A DNA stretch of 64,000 nucleotides from Planctomycetota bacterium. Lineage in GTDB: Bacteria > Planctomycetota > UBA1135 > JADKAF01. Location: positions 2,852,001 through 2,916,000 of the forward strand of contig JADKAF010000001.1 in NCBI GenBank assembly GCA_016719295.1, given 5' to 3'. The notes beneath the pieces were generated by a model, which saw only the letters and a list, made by a program, of their open reading frames with translations, searched no databases and was not told where the DNA came from. The position numbers and the translations under genes were made by a program. Below are positions 9,317 to 21,500 of this stretch, piece after piece (positions within the stretch are counted from its first letter, which is position 1; each line of letters begins with the position of its first letter).

Positions 9317-10300
9317 CTAGAGTACCCGCGGTTCCGAGTTTCCCGGCTCGCGCAGGATTTCTCTTCCGGTCGTCGCGCCTGCTTCGTCCGGCGTCACCCA
9401 GGCGACCGCCATGTGCGCGGTGTTGTGCGCGAATGCGGGCGGGCCCTCGGGCGCGAGGAGGATCAGGCCACCGCGCCCCCCGCAGCGCGCGAACATCTCC
9501 GCGATCGCCGCCTCGGCCGCGACCCGCGTCGAGAAGCGCTCGAGCCCCTCGACCGCGCGCAGGGCGAGGGCCACCTTCAAGATCGACTCGCCGTGGCCCG
9601 TCGTGCTCGCGGCGCCGAGGCGATCCCAGGCATAGAACCCAGCGCTCGGGATCGGGCTGTCGCCGACGCGACCGGCGGGCTTGCGCGGCGCACCGCCCGT
9701 AGAGGTCGCGGCCGCGAAGCGCCCCTCGCGATCGCGGGCGACGGCCCCGACGGTGTCGCTCGCGGCGCGCTCGTCGAAGCGCGTCGCCTGCGCGGGATCG
9801 AAGGGCGCGGCGAGCTTCCATTCCCGCTCGCCGCTCCAGGCGAGGAAGCGCGCGCGCTCGCGCTCGACGAGGTGGTGATCCGGAGCGCAGAGCTCGACGA
9901 GCAGCCGCGCGGCCTCGTCGCGCGCCGCATCCCCCACCAGCAGCACGGCCTCGGTGCGGGCCTCGATCATGGCGCGCGCGAGACGCACGGGGTTCCGCAC
10001 GCCGCGCACCGCGGCGACGCCCGCCGTGGCGAGATCGCCGCGCATCGCGCCCGCGTCGAGCACGATCTCGCCACAGGCATCGAGATGCGCGCCTCGGCCG
10101 GCGTTGAAGGTGGGGTCGTCTTCCAGCAACGCCACGGCCTCGACCACGGCGTCGAGCGCGGAGCCGCCGCCCTCGAGAACGGCGAAGCCCGCACGCGCCG
10201 CGCGACGGCAACCTTCGCGGTGCGCGTCGAGCTCGTCGCTCGGAATGGACCAGGCCCCGCCATGGACGATGAGGGCGGGGATTGCGGAAGATCGAGTCAT
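9317..10300 (-). CDS. Isoaspartyl peptidase / plant-type L-asparaginase
   Basis: A 327-residue N-terminal-nucleophile hydrolase of the family that removes isoaspartyl residues and hydrolyses asparagine. Visible motifs are IVHGGAWSIP, GGSALDAV, FNAGRGAHLD, then the autocleavage site SDTVGAVARD with Thr183 as the expected nucleophile of the beta subunit. After these come TSTGGAPRKPAGRVGDSP and TTGHGESILK, which bind substrate. The residue before the nucleophile is Asp rather than the Gly of E. coli IaaA. There is no signal peptide, so it is cytoplasmic. Its start codon shares the CATG at 10298-10301 with the divergent oxidoreductase. Confidence 0.9.
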   Translation of the reverse strand: MTRSSAIPALIVHGGAWSIPSDELDAHREGCRRAARAGFAVLEGGGSALDAVVEAVALLEDDPTFNAGRGAHLDACGEIVLDAGAMRGDLATAGVAAVRGVRNPVRLARAMIEARTEAVLLVGDAARDEAARLLVELCAPDHHLVERERARFLAWSGEREWKLAAPFDPAQATRFDERAASDTVGAVARDREGRFAAATSTGGAPRKPAGRVGDSPIPSAGFYAWDRLGAASTTGHGESILKVALALRAVEGLERFSTRVAAEAAIAEMFARCGGRGGLILLAPEGPPAFAHNTAHMAVAWVTPDEAGATTGREILREPGNSEPRVL

Positions 10301-10301
10301 G
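10298..10301. other. Shared CATG of two divergent start codons
   Basis: The ATG of the oxidoreductase (+, 10299) and the ATG of the isoaspartyl peptidase (-, 10300) overlap in a palindromic CATG. There is therefore no intergenic promoter space, and each gene's promoter and leader must lie inside the other's coding sequence. Confidence 0.6.
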
Positions 10302-11215
10302 GAGCTCGGAGCTTCCCTCGGGATCGCGGTGATCGGGCTCGGGCGAGCCGGGGCGGCTCGTGCGCGCGGCGGGCGCCTCGCGCTCGTTCGAGCTGCGCGC
10401 GCTCGTATCCCGGCGCCCCGCGGTCGCGACCGCCGGCATCGAGCAGGTGCTGGCCGATCCCGCGATCGCGGCGGTGGTGATCTGCACCGAGAACGCGAGC
10501 CACGTCGAGCTCGCCGCTCGCGCGCTCGCGGCATCGAAGCACGTGCTCGTCGAGTATCCGCTCGCGTTGCGCCTCAGCGATTACGAGGAGCTCTATGCGT
10601 CGGCGGCCGCGCGCGGCCGAGTGCTGCACGAGGAGCACATCGAGCTCCTCACCGCGAGCCACCGCGCCTGGCGTGCGCTGCTCGCCGCTCGAGCGCGGCC
10701 GGTCGTGCGCGCGACGATCGCGAGCCGCGGCGGCGTAGAGGGCTGGATCGGCGATCCGCAGCGCGCCGGCTTCGCCAGCTTCGCCGCGATCGCGCGGCTG
10801 CACGTGCTGGACGATCTCTTCGGCCCGCTCGAGCTGCGCGCGGCGGAGCATCGCGCGGACGAGAGCGGCCTCGCGCTGCGCGTCCTGCTGCGCGGCGCGC
10901 GCGGCGAGGAGCTGACCTGGATCCACGAGCGCCGAGCGGCGCCTCGTGCACGCAACCGAGCTGCGCGTCGAGACCGAGACGGGTGCTCTCGCGCCGCCGC
11001 CGAGCGGCCCGTTCGGCGGCCTCTTCGAAGAGGACCTGGAGCTCTTCGCGCGCAGCATCGCGCGCGGGGCCGCCGAGCTTCGCGACGTCGAGCGGAACCT
11101 GCGCTGCGCTCGGCTCGCCGCCGAGATCGAGTCCCGCTCGCGCGGCACAGCTGCCGGAGCTCTCGCCACTCCTGCGTCCACGGCTCAGCCCGCGGCGAAG
11201 GGTCCTCCCGAATGA
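10299..11215 (+). pseudogene. Gfo/Idh/MocA-type oxidoreductase with two frame breaks
   Basis: Three successive frames encode one protein of about 304 residues. The first (from ATG 10299) gives the Rossmann loop GIAVIGLGRAG. The second, after one extra G in the run 10350-10353, gives SFELRALVSRRP, VVICTENASHVELAARAL and KHVLVEYPLALRLSDYEEL, typical of Gfo/Idh/MocA or biliverdin-reductase-like enzymes. The third, after one extra base near 10932, gives LVHATELRVETETG to the TGA at 11215. Both repairs delete one base at a short homopolymer and restore a complete enzyme, so sequencing error is a strong alternative to decay. Substrate is unknown. ATGA couples it to the SDR gene. Confidence 0.65.
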
Positions 11216-12665
11216 GCACCTCACCCCGCATCCTCCTCACCGGAGCCAACGGCTACGTCGGCGGCCGGTTGCTCCGCGCCCTGGAAGCGGAGGGGCGGCC
11301 CGTGCGCTGCCTCGCCCGGCGGCCCGAAGCCCTCGCGCGGCGCACCGGCGCGACGACCGAGGTCGCGCTCGGCGACCTCCACGAGGAGGCCTCGCTCGCC
11401 CCGGCGCTGCAGGGCATCGAGGTCGCCTACTACCTCGTGCACTCGATGGGCGACGCGGGCTCGTTCCAGGAGCGCGAGCGCCGCGCCGCCGAGAACTTCG
11501 CGCGCGCGGCACGCGCGGCCGGCGTGCAGCGCATCGTCTACCTCGGCGGTCTGGCGCCACGAAGCACGCGAGAGGTCTCCCCTCACCTGCGCTCGCGCCT
11601 CGAGACCGGGCGCATCCTGCGCGAGAGCGGCGTGCCGACGATCGAGCTGCGCTGCTCGATCGTGATCGGCTCGGGGAGCGCGAGCTTCGAGCTCGTGCGC
11701 AGCCTGGTCGAGAAGCTGCCGATCATGGTGACGCCGCGCTGGACGAGGACGCTGGCGCAGCCGATCGCGATCGAGGATCTCCTCGCGTATCTGCTGGCCG
11801 CGCGCACGCTGCCGATCGAAGGCTCAGTTTGCTACGAGATCGGCGGAGCCGAGCGCGTCTCGTATCTGGGGCTCATGCTCGAGTACGCGCGGCAGCGCGG
11901 CTTGCGGCGCTGGATCCTGCCCGTGCCCTTCCTGAGCCCGTGGATCTCGAGCCTCTGGCTCGGGCTCGTCACTCCGCTCTACGCGCGCGTCGGTCGCAAG
12001 CTCATCGACTCGGTGCGCCACGAGACGACCGTGCAGGACGAGAGCGCTCGCGCCGCGTTCGCGATCCGCCCGCGCGGTGTCCGCGAAGCGATCGCGCGCG
12101 CGCTGCGCAACGAGGACTCGGAGATCGCCGCCACGCGCTGGAGCGATGCGCTCTCCTCGGGCAGCGAGCCGCGGCGCGAGGGCCCCGTGCGCTACGCGCG
12201 GCGCTGCGTCGACTCGCGCGTGCGCGAGGTGGCCGCACCCGTCCAGCTCGCGTTCGAGCCCATCCGCTGCATCGGCGGAAGGCAAGGTTGGTACTTCGCG
12301 GACGCGCTCTGGCGCCTGCGCGGCTTCCTCGACCTGCTGATGGGCGGCGTCGGCATGCGCCGCGGCCGTCGCCATCCGCGCGACCTCGGCCCCGGCGACG
12401 CGCTCGACTTCTGGCGCGTCGAAGCCTTCGAGGCGCCGCGTACGCTGCGCCTCGCCGCCGAGATGAAGCTGCCCGGGCGCGCATGGCTCGTCTTCGAGGT
12501 CGAGCCCACGGCGAGCGGCTCACGCGTGCGCCAGACCGCGCTCTTCGACCCGGTGGGCCTCGGCGGTCGGCTCTACTGGTATGCGCTGCTGCCCATGCAC
12601 CTGCTGATCTTCGCGGGCATGCTGCGCTCGATCGCCAAGCGCGCGGAGCGCGCGGCGGCTCTGGC

Positions 12666-12687
<22 letters not shown>
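11212..12687 (+). CDS. NmrA-like SDR oxidoreductase with C-terminal DUF2867 domain
   Basis: A 491-residue protein. The N-terminal RILLTGANGYVGGRLLRAL is the G-x-x-G-x-x-G nucleotide loop of extended or atypical SDRs, followed by YYLVHSMGDAGSF, RIVYLGGLAP and ELRCSIVIGSGSASFE. From about residue 300 the sequence (IRCIGGRQGWYFADALWRLR, then RTLRLAAEMKLPGRAWLVFE) matches DUF2867, a START-like fold seen at the end of these proteins. Such fusions are widespread in bacteria and usually annotated as NAD-dependent epimerase or complex-I NDUFA9-like; the reaction is not known. The start ATG overlaps the previous TGA. The last 22 bp overlap the convergent response regulator gene. Confidence 0.85.
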
Positions 12688-15551
<2,864 letters not shown>

Positions 15552-15605
15552 GCGCGCGATCTCCGAGGGTCGCAGCCAGGGCTCGAAGTGCCGCGCGAGA
15601 GCATG

Positions 15606-16898
15606 TCAGAACGCGCCGCTCCGCGCACCGATCACCACCGGCCTACGCAGCACCTCGCGCCACAGCGAGGGGCGCAGCAGGTCGCGCGGCGAAACGTAGT
15701 CACCCGTGAGCGCCACGACGAGGTCGGCGAGGCTCGGCCGCCGCGCGAGCAGGCCGAGGAACCCGCGCACCAGCGCGGGATGGCGGAGGCCGCTCTGCAT
15801 CCAGCGCGCGAGGCGCTGCCGCGGGACGATCTCGCGCTTGCGCCCGCGGAGATACGGCGCGAGCGCGTTCTGATCGGTCCTCCGCGCGTGGAGCGCCGGT
15901 ACGAGCGCCGCGGCGAGCAGCTCCGCGCCGCGCATCGCGAAGTAGAGCCCCTCTCCCGTCATCGGATCGACGAACGAGCACGCGTCCCCTACGAGGGCGG
16001 CGCCATCGAAGGTCTGACGCGTGGTCGTGCGCGCGAGCGGTCCGCAGGCGAGCAGCGGCTCACACGGACGCCTCCCGCCGAGCTTCGCGTCGAGCTCCGG
16101 CGAGGCGGCGATGCGCCGCGCGAGCTCCTCTTCCAATCCCGCGCGTCCGCCGGCGGGAACGCGCGCGCGATCGAGGACGAGGTTCAGGGTGAAGACGTGC
16201 TCGTCCACGGGTGCCGCGGCGATGTACGCATCGGGATAGAAATGCACCTCGGCGTGATCGGCGGCCGGGACCCCGTCGTAGCGCGCGACGATCGCGAGCT
16301 TGTCGAGACCGGGGACGGCGCGCTGCACGCCGAGCTCGCGAGCCACGGCGCTGCGCACGCCGTCCGCGCCGATCGTCCAGGCCGCGCGCAGCTCGAGGCG
16401 CTCGCGCTCGGGACCGATCGCGAGGACGCCCCGCACCGCGCCGCTCTCGTCGCGCAGCAGCTCGCTCACGGAGCAGGCCTCGAAGTGCTCGACCTCGCTG
16501 CGCGCAGCGGCCGCCTCGAGCGCGAGCTCGTCCAGGACTTCGCGGCGGATCGCGTAGCCGTGGTCGAACGGCGCCGGCGCGCCTCCGAACGAGCGATAGC
16601 GTCCCTCCGCGCGATAGCCGTGCCCGTGGAGACGCATGCCCTTCAGGCAGCGAGCGCCCTGCGCGAGGAGCGCCGCGCGCAAGCCGAGCTCTTCCAGCAT
16701 CGGCAAGCACTCGGGGCTCATGAACTCGCCACACGGCTTCGGACGAGGGAAGCGCTGGCGGTCGAGGATGCCTACGTGGAAGCCCGCGCGCGCGAGGCGG
16801 AGCGCGAGATGGGCGCCCGCAGGGCCAGCGCCGACGATGAGCACATCGAAGTGCCTTGCGTGCGGGAGGACCTTGCAGCTTCGGAGAGAGGAGCTCAT
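15606..16898 (-). CDS. FAD-dependent oxidoreductase, geranylgeranyl-reductase family
   Basis: 430 residues. The FAD-binding motif FDVLIVGAGPAGAHLALRLA starts near residue 18. Further FAD motifs are RFPRPKPCGEFMSPE (GGR-type PxxKxCGE), TIGADGVRSAVARELG and ALVGDACSFVDPMTGEG (the GD motif). The family either hydrogenates prenyl double bonds or hydroxylates aromatic rings; SrsC of the Streptomyces phenolic-lipid cluster is a functionally analogous flavin hydroxylase. The C-terminal 60 residues are amphipathic. Its ATG overlaps the stop of the MMPL exporter (ATGA at 16895-16898), and the divergent arm encodes a type III polyketide synthase. I infer it oxidises or reduces the lipid made by that cluster. 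Confidence 0.85.
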   Translation of the reverse strand: MSSSLRSCKVLPHARHFDVLIVGAGPAGAHLALRLARAGFHVGILDRQRFPRPKPCGEFMSPECLPMLEELGLRAALLAQGARCLKGMRLHGHGYRAEGRYRSFGGAPAPFDHGYAIRREVLDELALEAAAARSEVEHFEACSVSELLRDESGAVRGVLAIGPERERLELRAAWTIGADGVRSAVARELGVQRAVPGLDKLAIVARYDGVPAADHAEVHFYPDAYIAAAPVDEHVFTLNLVLDRARVPAGGRAGLEEELARRIAASPELDAKLGGRRPCEPLLACGPLARTTTRQTFDGAALVGDACSFVDPMTGEGLYFAMRGAELLAAALVPALHARRTDQNALAPYLRGRKREIVPRQRLARWMQSGLRHPALVRGFLGLLARRPSLADLVVALTGDYVSPRDLLRPSLWREVLRRPVVIGARSGAF

Positions 16899-18877
16899 GC
16901 GGCGAAGCGCGTCACGCGACGCGCGGGGAGGAAGACGACGGCCGGCAGCAGGATGAGGTCGGCGACGAGGGCGCAGAGGATCGTCCCCGCGGCGAGGATG
17001 CCGAACTCGCGCGTGGTATCGAGCTCGCCGAATGCGGCCGCCGAGAAGCCGAGGGCCAGCACGGCGCTGGTGACGACGATCGCGCGCCCGCTGTGCCGCA
17101 AGGCGCGCACCATCGAGTTCGAGCGCCCGCTGCCCATGCGGCGGGCCCGCCCGTACGCGTGCAGGAAGTGGATCGTGTCGTCCACGATCAAGCCCAGCAG
17201 CACGGAGCCGATCATGGCCGTCCCCACCGACAGCGGGCGCCCGGCCGCAGCGAGCGAGCCGTAGAGCACGACGCAGGGCAGCGCGTTGGGCAAGAGCCCG
17301 AGGGTCCCGAGCCGCAGCGAGCGGAAGCCGACGCACATCGCGGCCCAGAGGAAGGCCAGGGTGAACGCGAGCCCGAGCCACTGCCCGCGCACCAGCGCTT
17401 CCGAATCGCGCGCGACCAAGACCGCGGCTCCCGTCGCGTGCGGGCGAGTCCAGCCCAGGCTGCGCGCGCGCTCCTCGGCCTCCGCGAACAAGCGCTCGCG
17501 AGCGCCGGAGCCCGCCGGCTCGAGGAGGAAGCGCAGCAGGGCGCTGCCATCGCTGCCAGTGCGCGGCTCGCCGGCCGGACCCGCGACGCCGTCCAGCGCG
17601 ACGACCGAAGCCATGAGCTGCGAGGTGCGCAGCACCGCGAGCGAGGGCTGCGGAGCTTCGAGCCAGAGATCGAAGGTCTCGATGCCGCCGAGATGGGCGC
17701 CGATGCGCATCGTGGCCTTGCGGAAGCGATGGCCCTCCGGCAAGACCTTCAGCGGATCGGTATCGACGTGTAGCCGGCTCCACGACCAGCTCATCGCGCC
17801 GATGAACGCGAGCCCGAGCAGCGCGATCGGCACGGCGCGCGTGCGGACCAGGATCGAGAGGCGCGCGGCGACGCCGCGCCACGGCGCGCGGCGCCGAGCG
17901 CGCTGCGCCAGGACTTCGCCGGCAGCGAAGAGCCGCAGCCACGGCGGCAGCAGCGCGAAAGCGAGCCCGCAGCTCAGCGCGACGCCGAGCGCCGCGAGCA
18001 AACCGAAGCGCGAAACCGCGGGGATCGGGCTCACCGCGAGGCCGAGGAAGCCGGCGAGGGTCGTGGCGACCGCGAGGCTCGCGGGCACGAGCATCGAGCG
18101 GATCGCCGCGCGGACCGCCGCGGGAGCCGAGGTCCCCTCGCTGCGATAAGCGAGGTAGCGTTCGACGATGTGCACCGAGCCCGCGACGCCGACGCTGAGC
18201 AGCACGGGCGGCAGCAGCGCGGAGATCGGATCGAGCGCGAGCCCGAGCAGGCTCTGGATCCCCCCGAGCAGCAGCACGCCTCCGAGCGCCGGCAAGAGCA
18301 GGCCGAGGACGAGGGCGAGGCTGCGGTAGCAAGCGGCGAGCAGCAGCGCGAGCACGCCGAGGATGAGCGGCACGATGCGCTGGTTCTCGGAGCCGAGCGC
18401 GCGCGACACGGCGATCTCGCCGAGCGCTTGCCCGGTCGCGAAGAAGCGCGTCGTGGTCGGCGCGGCCTGGCGCGCGAAGCGCGTGAGCCCTTCGACGCTC
18501 TGCGCGTAGCGCCCATCGGGTCCGGCGCGCACGTCGAGCGCATAGAGACGGGCGCCGCTCGGCCGCGGCGGGAGCTCGACCAAACGCCTCACTTCGGGCC
18601 TCGCCGCGAGCTGCTCCTTCCAGCGCTCGAGGTCGTGCGCGAGCTCGGGATCGCGCGCCGCTTCGGCCCGCGGCTCGATCAGGTAGAGCAGCGTGTGGTC
18701 GACGCCGTAGAGCTCGGCCACGCGTGAGGCGGTGCGCGCGTGCTCCGTGCCGATCGACTTCATCGCCGCGTTCTCGACGTCGATCTCGAGCGCGAAGAAG
18801 CCGCGGGCCCCGAACGCCGTCGCGACGCCGAGGAGGAGCAGCAGCAGAGAGTCGCGAAGGCGGTGCACGGGGACCAC
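16895..18877 (-). CDS. RND-superfamily MMPL-type lipid transporter
   Basis: About 660 residues from the GTG at 18877; the GTG at 18868 is almost as likely, and neither has a strong ribosome-binding site. The layout is a first transmembrane helix (SLLLLLLGVATAFGARGFF), a periplasmic domain, five helices beginning near IVPLILGVLALLLAACYRSL, a second periplasmic domain and five more helices. VGVAGSVHIVERYLAYR and GLIVDDTIHFLHAYGRAR are the paired helix-4/10 signatures of MMPL/HpnN/SSD proteins, with the Asp pair expected for proton coupling in the second. Relatives export hopanoids, mycolates and other lipids across the inner membrane. Its operon partner is the GGR-like flavoprotein, which supports a lipid cargo. 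Confidence 0.85.
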   Translation of the reverse strand: MVPVHRLRDSLLLLLLGVATAFGARGFFALEIDVENAAMKSIGTEHARTASRVAELYGVDHTLLYLIEPRAEAARDPELAHDLERWKEQLAARPEVRRLVELPPRPSGARLYALDVRAGPDGRYAQSVEGLTRFARQAAPTTTRFFATGQALGEIAVSRALGSENQRIVPLILGVLALLLAACYRSLALVLGLLLPALGGVLLLGGIQSLLGLALDPISALLPPVLLSVGVAGSVHIVERYLAYRSEGTSAPAAVRAAIRSMLVPASLAVATTLAGFLGLAVSPIPAVSRFGLLAALGVALSCGLAFALLPPWLRLFAAGEVLAQRARRRAPWRGVAARLSILVRTRAVPIALLGLAFIGAMSWSWSRLHVDTDPLKVLPEGHRFRKATMRIGAHLGGIETFDLWLEAPQPSLAVLRTSQLMASVVALDGVAGPAGEPRTGSDGSALLRFLLEPAGSGARERLFAEAEERARSLGWTRPHATGAAVLVARDSEALVRGQWLGLAFTLAFLWAAMCVGFRSLRLGTLGLLPNALPCVVLYGSLAAAGRPLSVGTAMIGSVLLGLIVDDTIHFLHAYGRARRMGSGRSNSMVRALRHSGRAIVVTSAVLALGFSAAAFGELDTTREFGILAAGTILCALVADLILLPAVVFLPARRVTRFAA

Positions 18878-19078
18878 TCGTGCACTTGCCGTGCCAAGAG
18901 GAGGGAAGCGTCGGCGCAAGCGGGAGCAGCAGGAGTTGCGGGTCGCGAGGAGCGCGCGGTTGGTCAGGACTTTCCCGCCGGCTTGCAACAAGTACAAGCG
19001 GCGCGGCCCGCGAGCGCCGCCCAGAGGTCGCTGGCGCAGGAAACGCGACCTGGCACGCCGAGTGCAAAGGATCCCGGC
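18878..19078. promoter_or_regulatory. Divergent control region of the polyketide-lipid cluster
   Basis: This 201-bp gap separates the two arms of the cluster and must hold their promoters unless transcription starts further out. The only AT-richer patch is around 18981-18999, where GCTTG and CAAGC enclose nine bases; another CTTG/CAAG pair lies near 18885-18898. These could be operator half-sites for one shared regulator, but the match is short. AAAGGA at about 19066-19071 is the ribosome-binding site of the YceI gene. Confidence 0.3.
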
Positions 19079-20329
19079 ATGAGCAAGCTTCTACAGGTCA
19101 TCGGCGTCTTGGCCATCCTGGGCTTCACGGGCGCGGGATTCGGCGCCTGGATGCTCACGAAGAACCAGGTGCACCTCACCGTGGAGGAAGGCGCGGGCGA
19201 TCGCCTCTCCTCGGTCGACCCCACGGCCGAGCTCGCCGATCGCTTCACGGCGCTGCAGAGCGATCTGCGCGGTCTCGCGCAGACCCTCGGGAAGAACTTC
19301 GAGCTGCTCGACACCGCCGCGGCAGAACGGGAAGAGGAGGCCGCCAGCGCGCGCGAAGCCGACCTCAACGCGACGCGCGCGGAGCTCGCGCGGCTCGAGC
19401 AGAGCTTCGCCGCGCAGCTCGAGCGCGCCCTCGCCGCGGAGCGCGAGCGCCACGCGACGGCGCTCGGCGCGCTGCAAGGCGAGCTCTCGGCGCTGCGCGC
19501 CGCGCTGGCCGAGCGCCCCGCCGCGGAGCTCGCCGCCGGAGCGGCCACGCCTCCCGAGAGCGCGCCCTCGAGGCCACCGTCGGAGGTGCCCGCCACGGAG
19601 CTTTCGCAAGGCGCGATTCCCGCCGGTGCGGAGACGAGCCCTGTCGCCACCACGCCTAGCCCCGAGCAAGGACAGGCCGCCCCCCCGCAGCCGAGCGCCG
19701 CGGGCGAGTCCGCCGAGCCAGCAGCGCCGGCGGGCAAGCCGCGCAAGAAGCGCAGCTTCGTCGCGTTCGACCTGCCCTCGGACTCGTTCCGCTTCGAAGG
19801 CCGCCGCACCTGGGAGATCGTGCCGAGCCTCTCGCGCGTCGGCTTCGACGCGAAGAGCACGCTGCACGACTTCACCGGCGCCACGCAGAAGGTCGCGGGC
19901 AACTTCACCGCGGATCTCGCTGAGCCGCAGGTCGAGCCGCAAGGCGCGATCCGCGCGGAAGCCGCGGCGCTGAACACCGGGCTCCCGGATCGCGACACCG
20001 CCATGTACGAGAAGCTCGAGACGAGCAAGCACGCCGCGATCAGCTTCACGGTGCTCGGCTTCCGCTCGACCAGCAGCGACTTGAAGGCGATGAAGGTCGC
20101 GGGCGTCGTGCGCGGCCGCCTCGGCATCCGCGGCGTCGAGAAGGAGATCGAGCTGCCCGTGCGCCTCGCGATCGACGACGCGCGGCGCCTCTCCGTCGAG
20201 GGCGAGCTCGTCGCGAAGATGAGCCTCTGGGGCATCGAGCCGCCTTCGCAGCTCGGCATGATCTCGGTCCAGGACGAGGTGAAGATCTGGATCGCGCTGC
20301 GCGCGCGGGCCACGGAGGCCAAGCAATGA
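19079..20329 (+). CDS. Membrane-anchored coiled-coil YceI-domain lipid-binding protein
   Basis: 416 residues. A single transmembrane segment (about 4-26) anchors the protein. Residues 45-165 are a charged Ala/Glu/Leu coiled coil and 170-235 a Pro/Ala/Ser linker. From about 245 a YceI fold follows (EIVPSLSRVGFDAKSTLHDF, then GAIRAEAAALNTGLPDRDTA, KHAAISFTVLGF and VRGRLGIRGVEKEIELPV). YceI proteins are lipocalin-like barrels that bind polyisoprenoid or other long lipids in the periplasm. Normal YceI is a free 190-residue secreted protein, so the anchor and spacer are unusual and could let the barrel reach across the periplasm. It is the first gene of the synthase arm. Confidence 0.85.
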   Translation: MSKLLQVIGVLAILGFTGAGFGAWMLTKNQVHLTVEEGAGDRLSSVDPTAELADRFTALQSDLRGLAQTLGKNFELLDTAAAEREEEAASAREADLNATRAELARLEQSFAAQLERALAAERERHATALGALQGELSALRAALAERPAAELAAGAATPPESAPSRPPSEVPATELSQGAIPAGAETSPVATTPSPEQGQAAPPQPSAAGESAEPAAPAGKPRKKRSFVAFDLPSDSFRFEGRRTWEIVPSLSRVGFDAKSTLHDFTGATQKVAGNFTADLAEPQVEPQGAIRAEAAALNTGLPDRDTAMYEKLETSKHAAISFTVLGFRSTSSDLKAMKVAGVVRGRLGIRGVEKEIELPVRLAIDDARRLSVEGELVAKMSLWGIEPPSQLGMISVQDEVKIWIALRARATEAKQ

Positions 20330-20763
20330 GCGCGCGCTTCTCTCTCGGCTTCGCAACATTCCTTTCCGCGGCGTCGCTCCTCACCAGCTGCATCCCTTCC
20401 AACGTCGTGGCCCCCACCGATCGCGCTGTGCGCGTCGACGCCGCGAGCGTGGTTTGGAGCAAGGGCGGCGCCGCGGATCTCTCCGGCTACTGGAGCTCGC
20501 GCGAGCTGCGCGGTCCGCTCGCCAGCGCGGTGCGGCGCCTGCACTACTGGTTCGAGGCCGACGGCCGCTTCACCGGCGCGGCATTGCTCGAAGGACCGCC
20601 GCTCGCGTTCGAAGTGCTGAGCGGCGTCTGGAGCTTCGACGCCGAAGGGCGCCTGCTGCTCGGCGAGGACGCCGAGCCCGCGCAGCTCGAGAAGGCCGCA
20701 GAGCTTCTCCGCCTCACGGGGAGCGACGGCGTCGTGGTGCTGGAACGGGAGGAGCTGCGATGA
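20326..20763 (+). CDS. Small lipoprotein of the polyketide-lipid cluster
   Basis: 145 residues, with a lipoprotein signal ending LLTSC, so Cys22 should be lipidated. The mature part (LSGYWSSRELRGPLASAV, then WFEADGRFTGAALLEGPP and VLSGVWSFDAEGRLLLGED) reads like the short antiparallel strands of a small lipocalin-like or copper-resistance-type beta sheet. No named family is recognised. It overlaps its neighbours by 4 bases on both sides (ATGA), so it is firmly part of the operon. A periplasmic role in handling the cluster's lipid is an inference from position only. Confidence 0.7.
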   Translation: MSARFSLGFATFLSAASLLTSCIPSNVVAPTDRAVRVDAASVVWSKGGAADLSGYWSSRELRGPLASAVRRLHYWFEADGRFTGAALLEGPPLAFEVLSGVWSFDAEGRLLLGEDAEPAQLEKAAELLRLTGSDGVVVLEREELR

Positions 20764-21500
20764 TCCTCGCCGCTTCGATGAAGAACGACCTCGGCATCTA
20801 CGAGCGCGCCGCGCAAGCGTGGTGGGACGGCAGCGACCGCACCTTCCGCTCGCTGCGCCAAGTGAAGGCTTTCCATCTGGCCGAGCTCGATCGGCTCTTC
20901 GGCGCGGAGCTCCGCGGCGCCAGCGTCGTCGACCTGGGCTGCGGAGGCGGGCTCCTCGCGGTGCCGCTCGCCGAGCGCGGTGCTTCGGTGATCGGCCTCG
21001 ACCGCAGCCCGCGCAGCGTGCAAGCGGCGCGCGAAGCCGCCGCGCGCGCGGGCCTCTCCCGGCGCTGCCGCTTCACCGTCGCCGACCTCTGCGGCACTCC
21101 GCTCGAGTCCGGTGCCTTCGACTTCGCGCTGCTCTCCGATGTGATCGAGCACGTCGACGAGCCCGCCATCGCGCTACGCGAAGCGGCGCGCCTGCTGCGC
21201 CCCGGCGGGCGCCTCTACCTGAACACGCTGAACCGCACGCGCCGCGCGCGCTGGCTCGCGGTGGCTCTGGCCGAAGGCCTGGGCTACGTGCCTCGCGGCA
21301 CGCACGACTGGCGCCTCTTCGTGCGCCCCGAGGATCTGCGAGCCCTCGCGGCGGCGGAGGGCCTGCGCTGCGACGCGGTCCTCGGAGAAGCTCCACGCCT
21401 CCTGGCGACGCTCGTCTCGGGCGGGCTTGAGATGCGCCGGAGCGCGAGCACGGCGGTGAGCTACACCGCGCTCTTCACCAAGACCGAGGTGTCGGCGTGA
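20760..21500 (+). CDS. UbiG-like class I SAM O-methyltransferase
   Basis: 246 residues. The N-terminus YERAAQAWWDGSDRTFRSL resembles the W-W-D substrate helix of UbiG, which O-methylates polyprenyl catechols. SAM-binding motif I is VVDLGCGGGLLAVPLAERG, followed by VIGLDRSPRSV (acidic motif II), FDFALLSDVIEHVDEP and LRPGGRLYLNTLNRT. Family knowledge suggests a catechol or hydroquinone substrate with a hydrophobic tail, which fits a type III synthase product. It overlaps the lipoprotein stop (ATGA) and the next gene's GTG. A second ATG a few codons in (MKNDLG) is an alternative start. Confidence 0.85.
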   Translation: MILAASMKNDLGIYERAAQAWWDGSDRTFRSLRQVKAFHLAELDRLFGAELRGASVVDLGCGGGLLAVPLAERGASVIGLDRSPRSVQAAREAAARAGLSRRCRFTVADLCGTPLESGAFDFALLSDVIEHVDEPAIALREAARLLRPGGRLYLNTLNRTRRARWLAVALAEGLGYVPRGTHDWRLFVRPEDLRALAAAEGLRCDAVLGEAPRLLATLVSGGLEMRRSASTAVSYTALFTKTEVSA

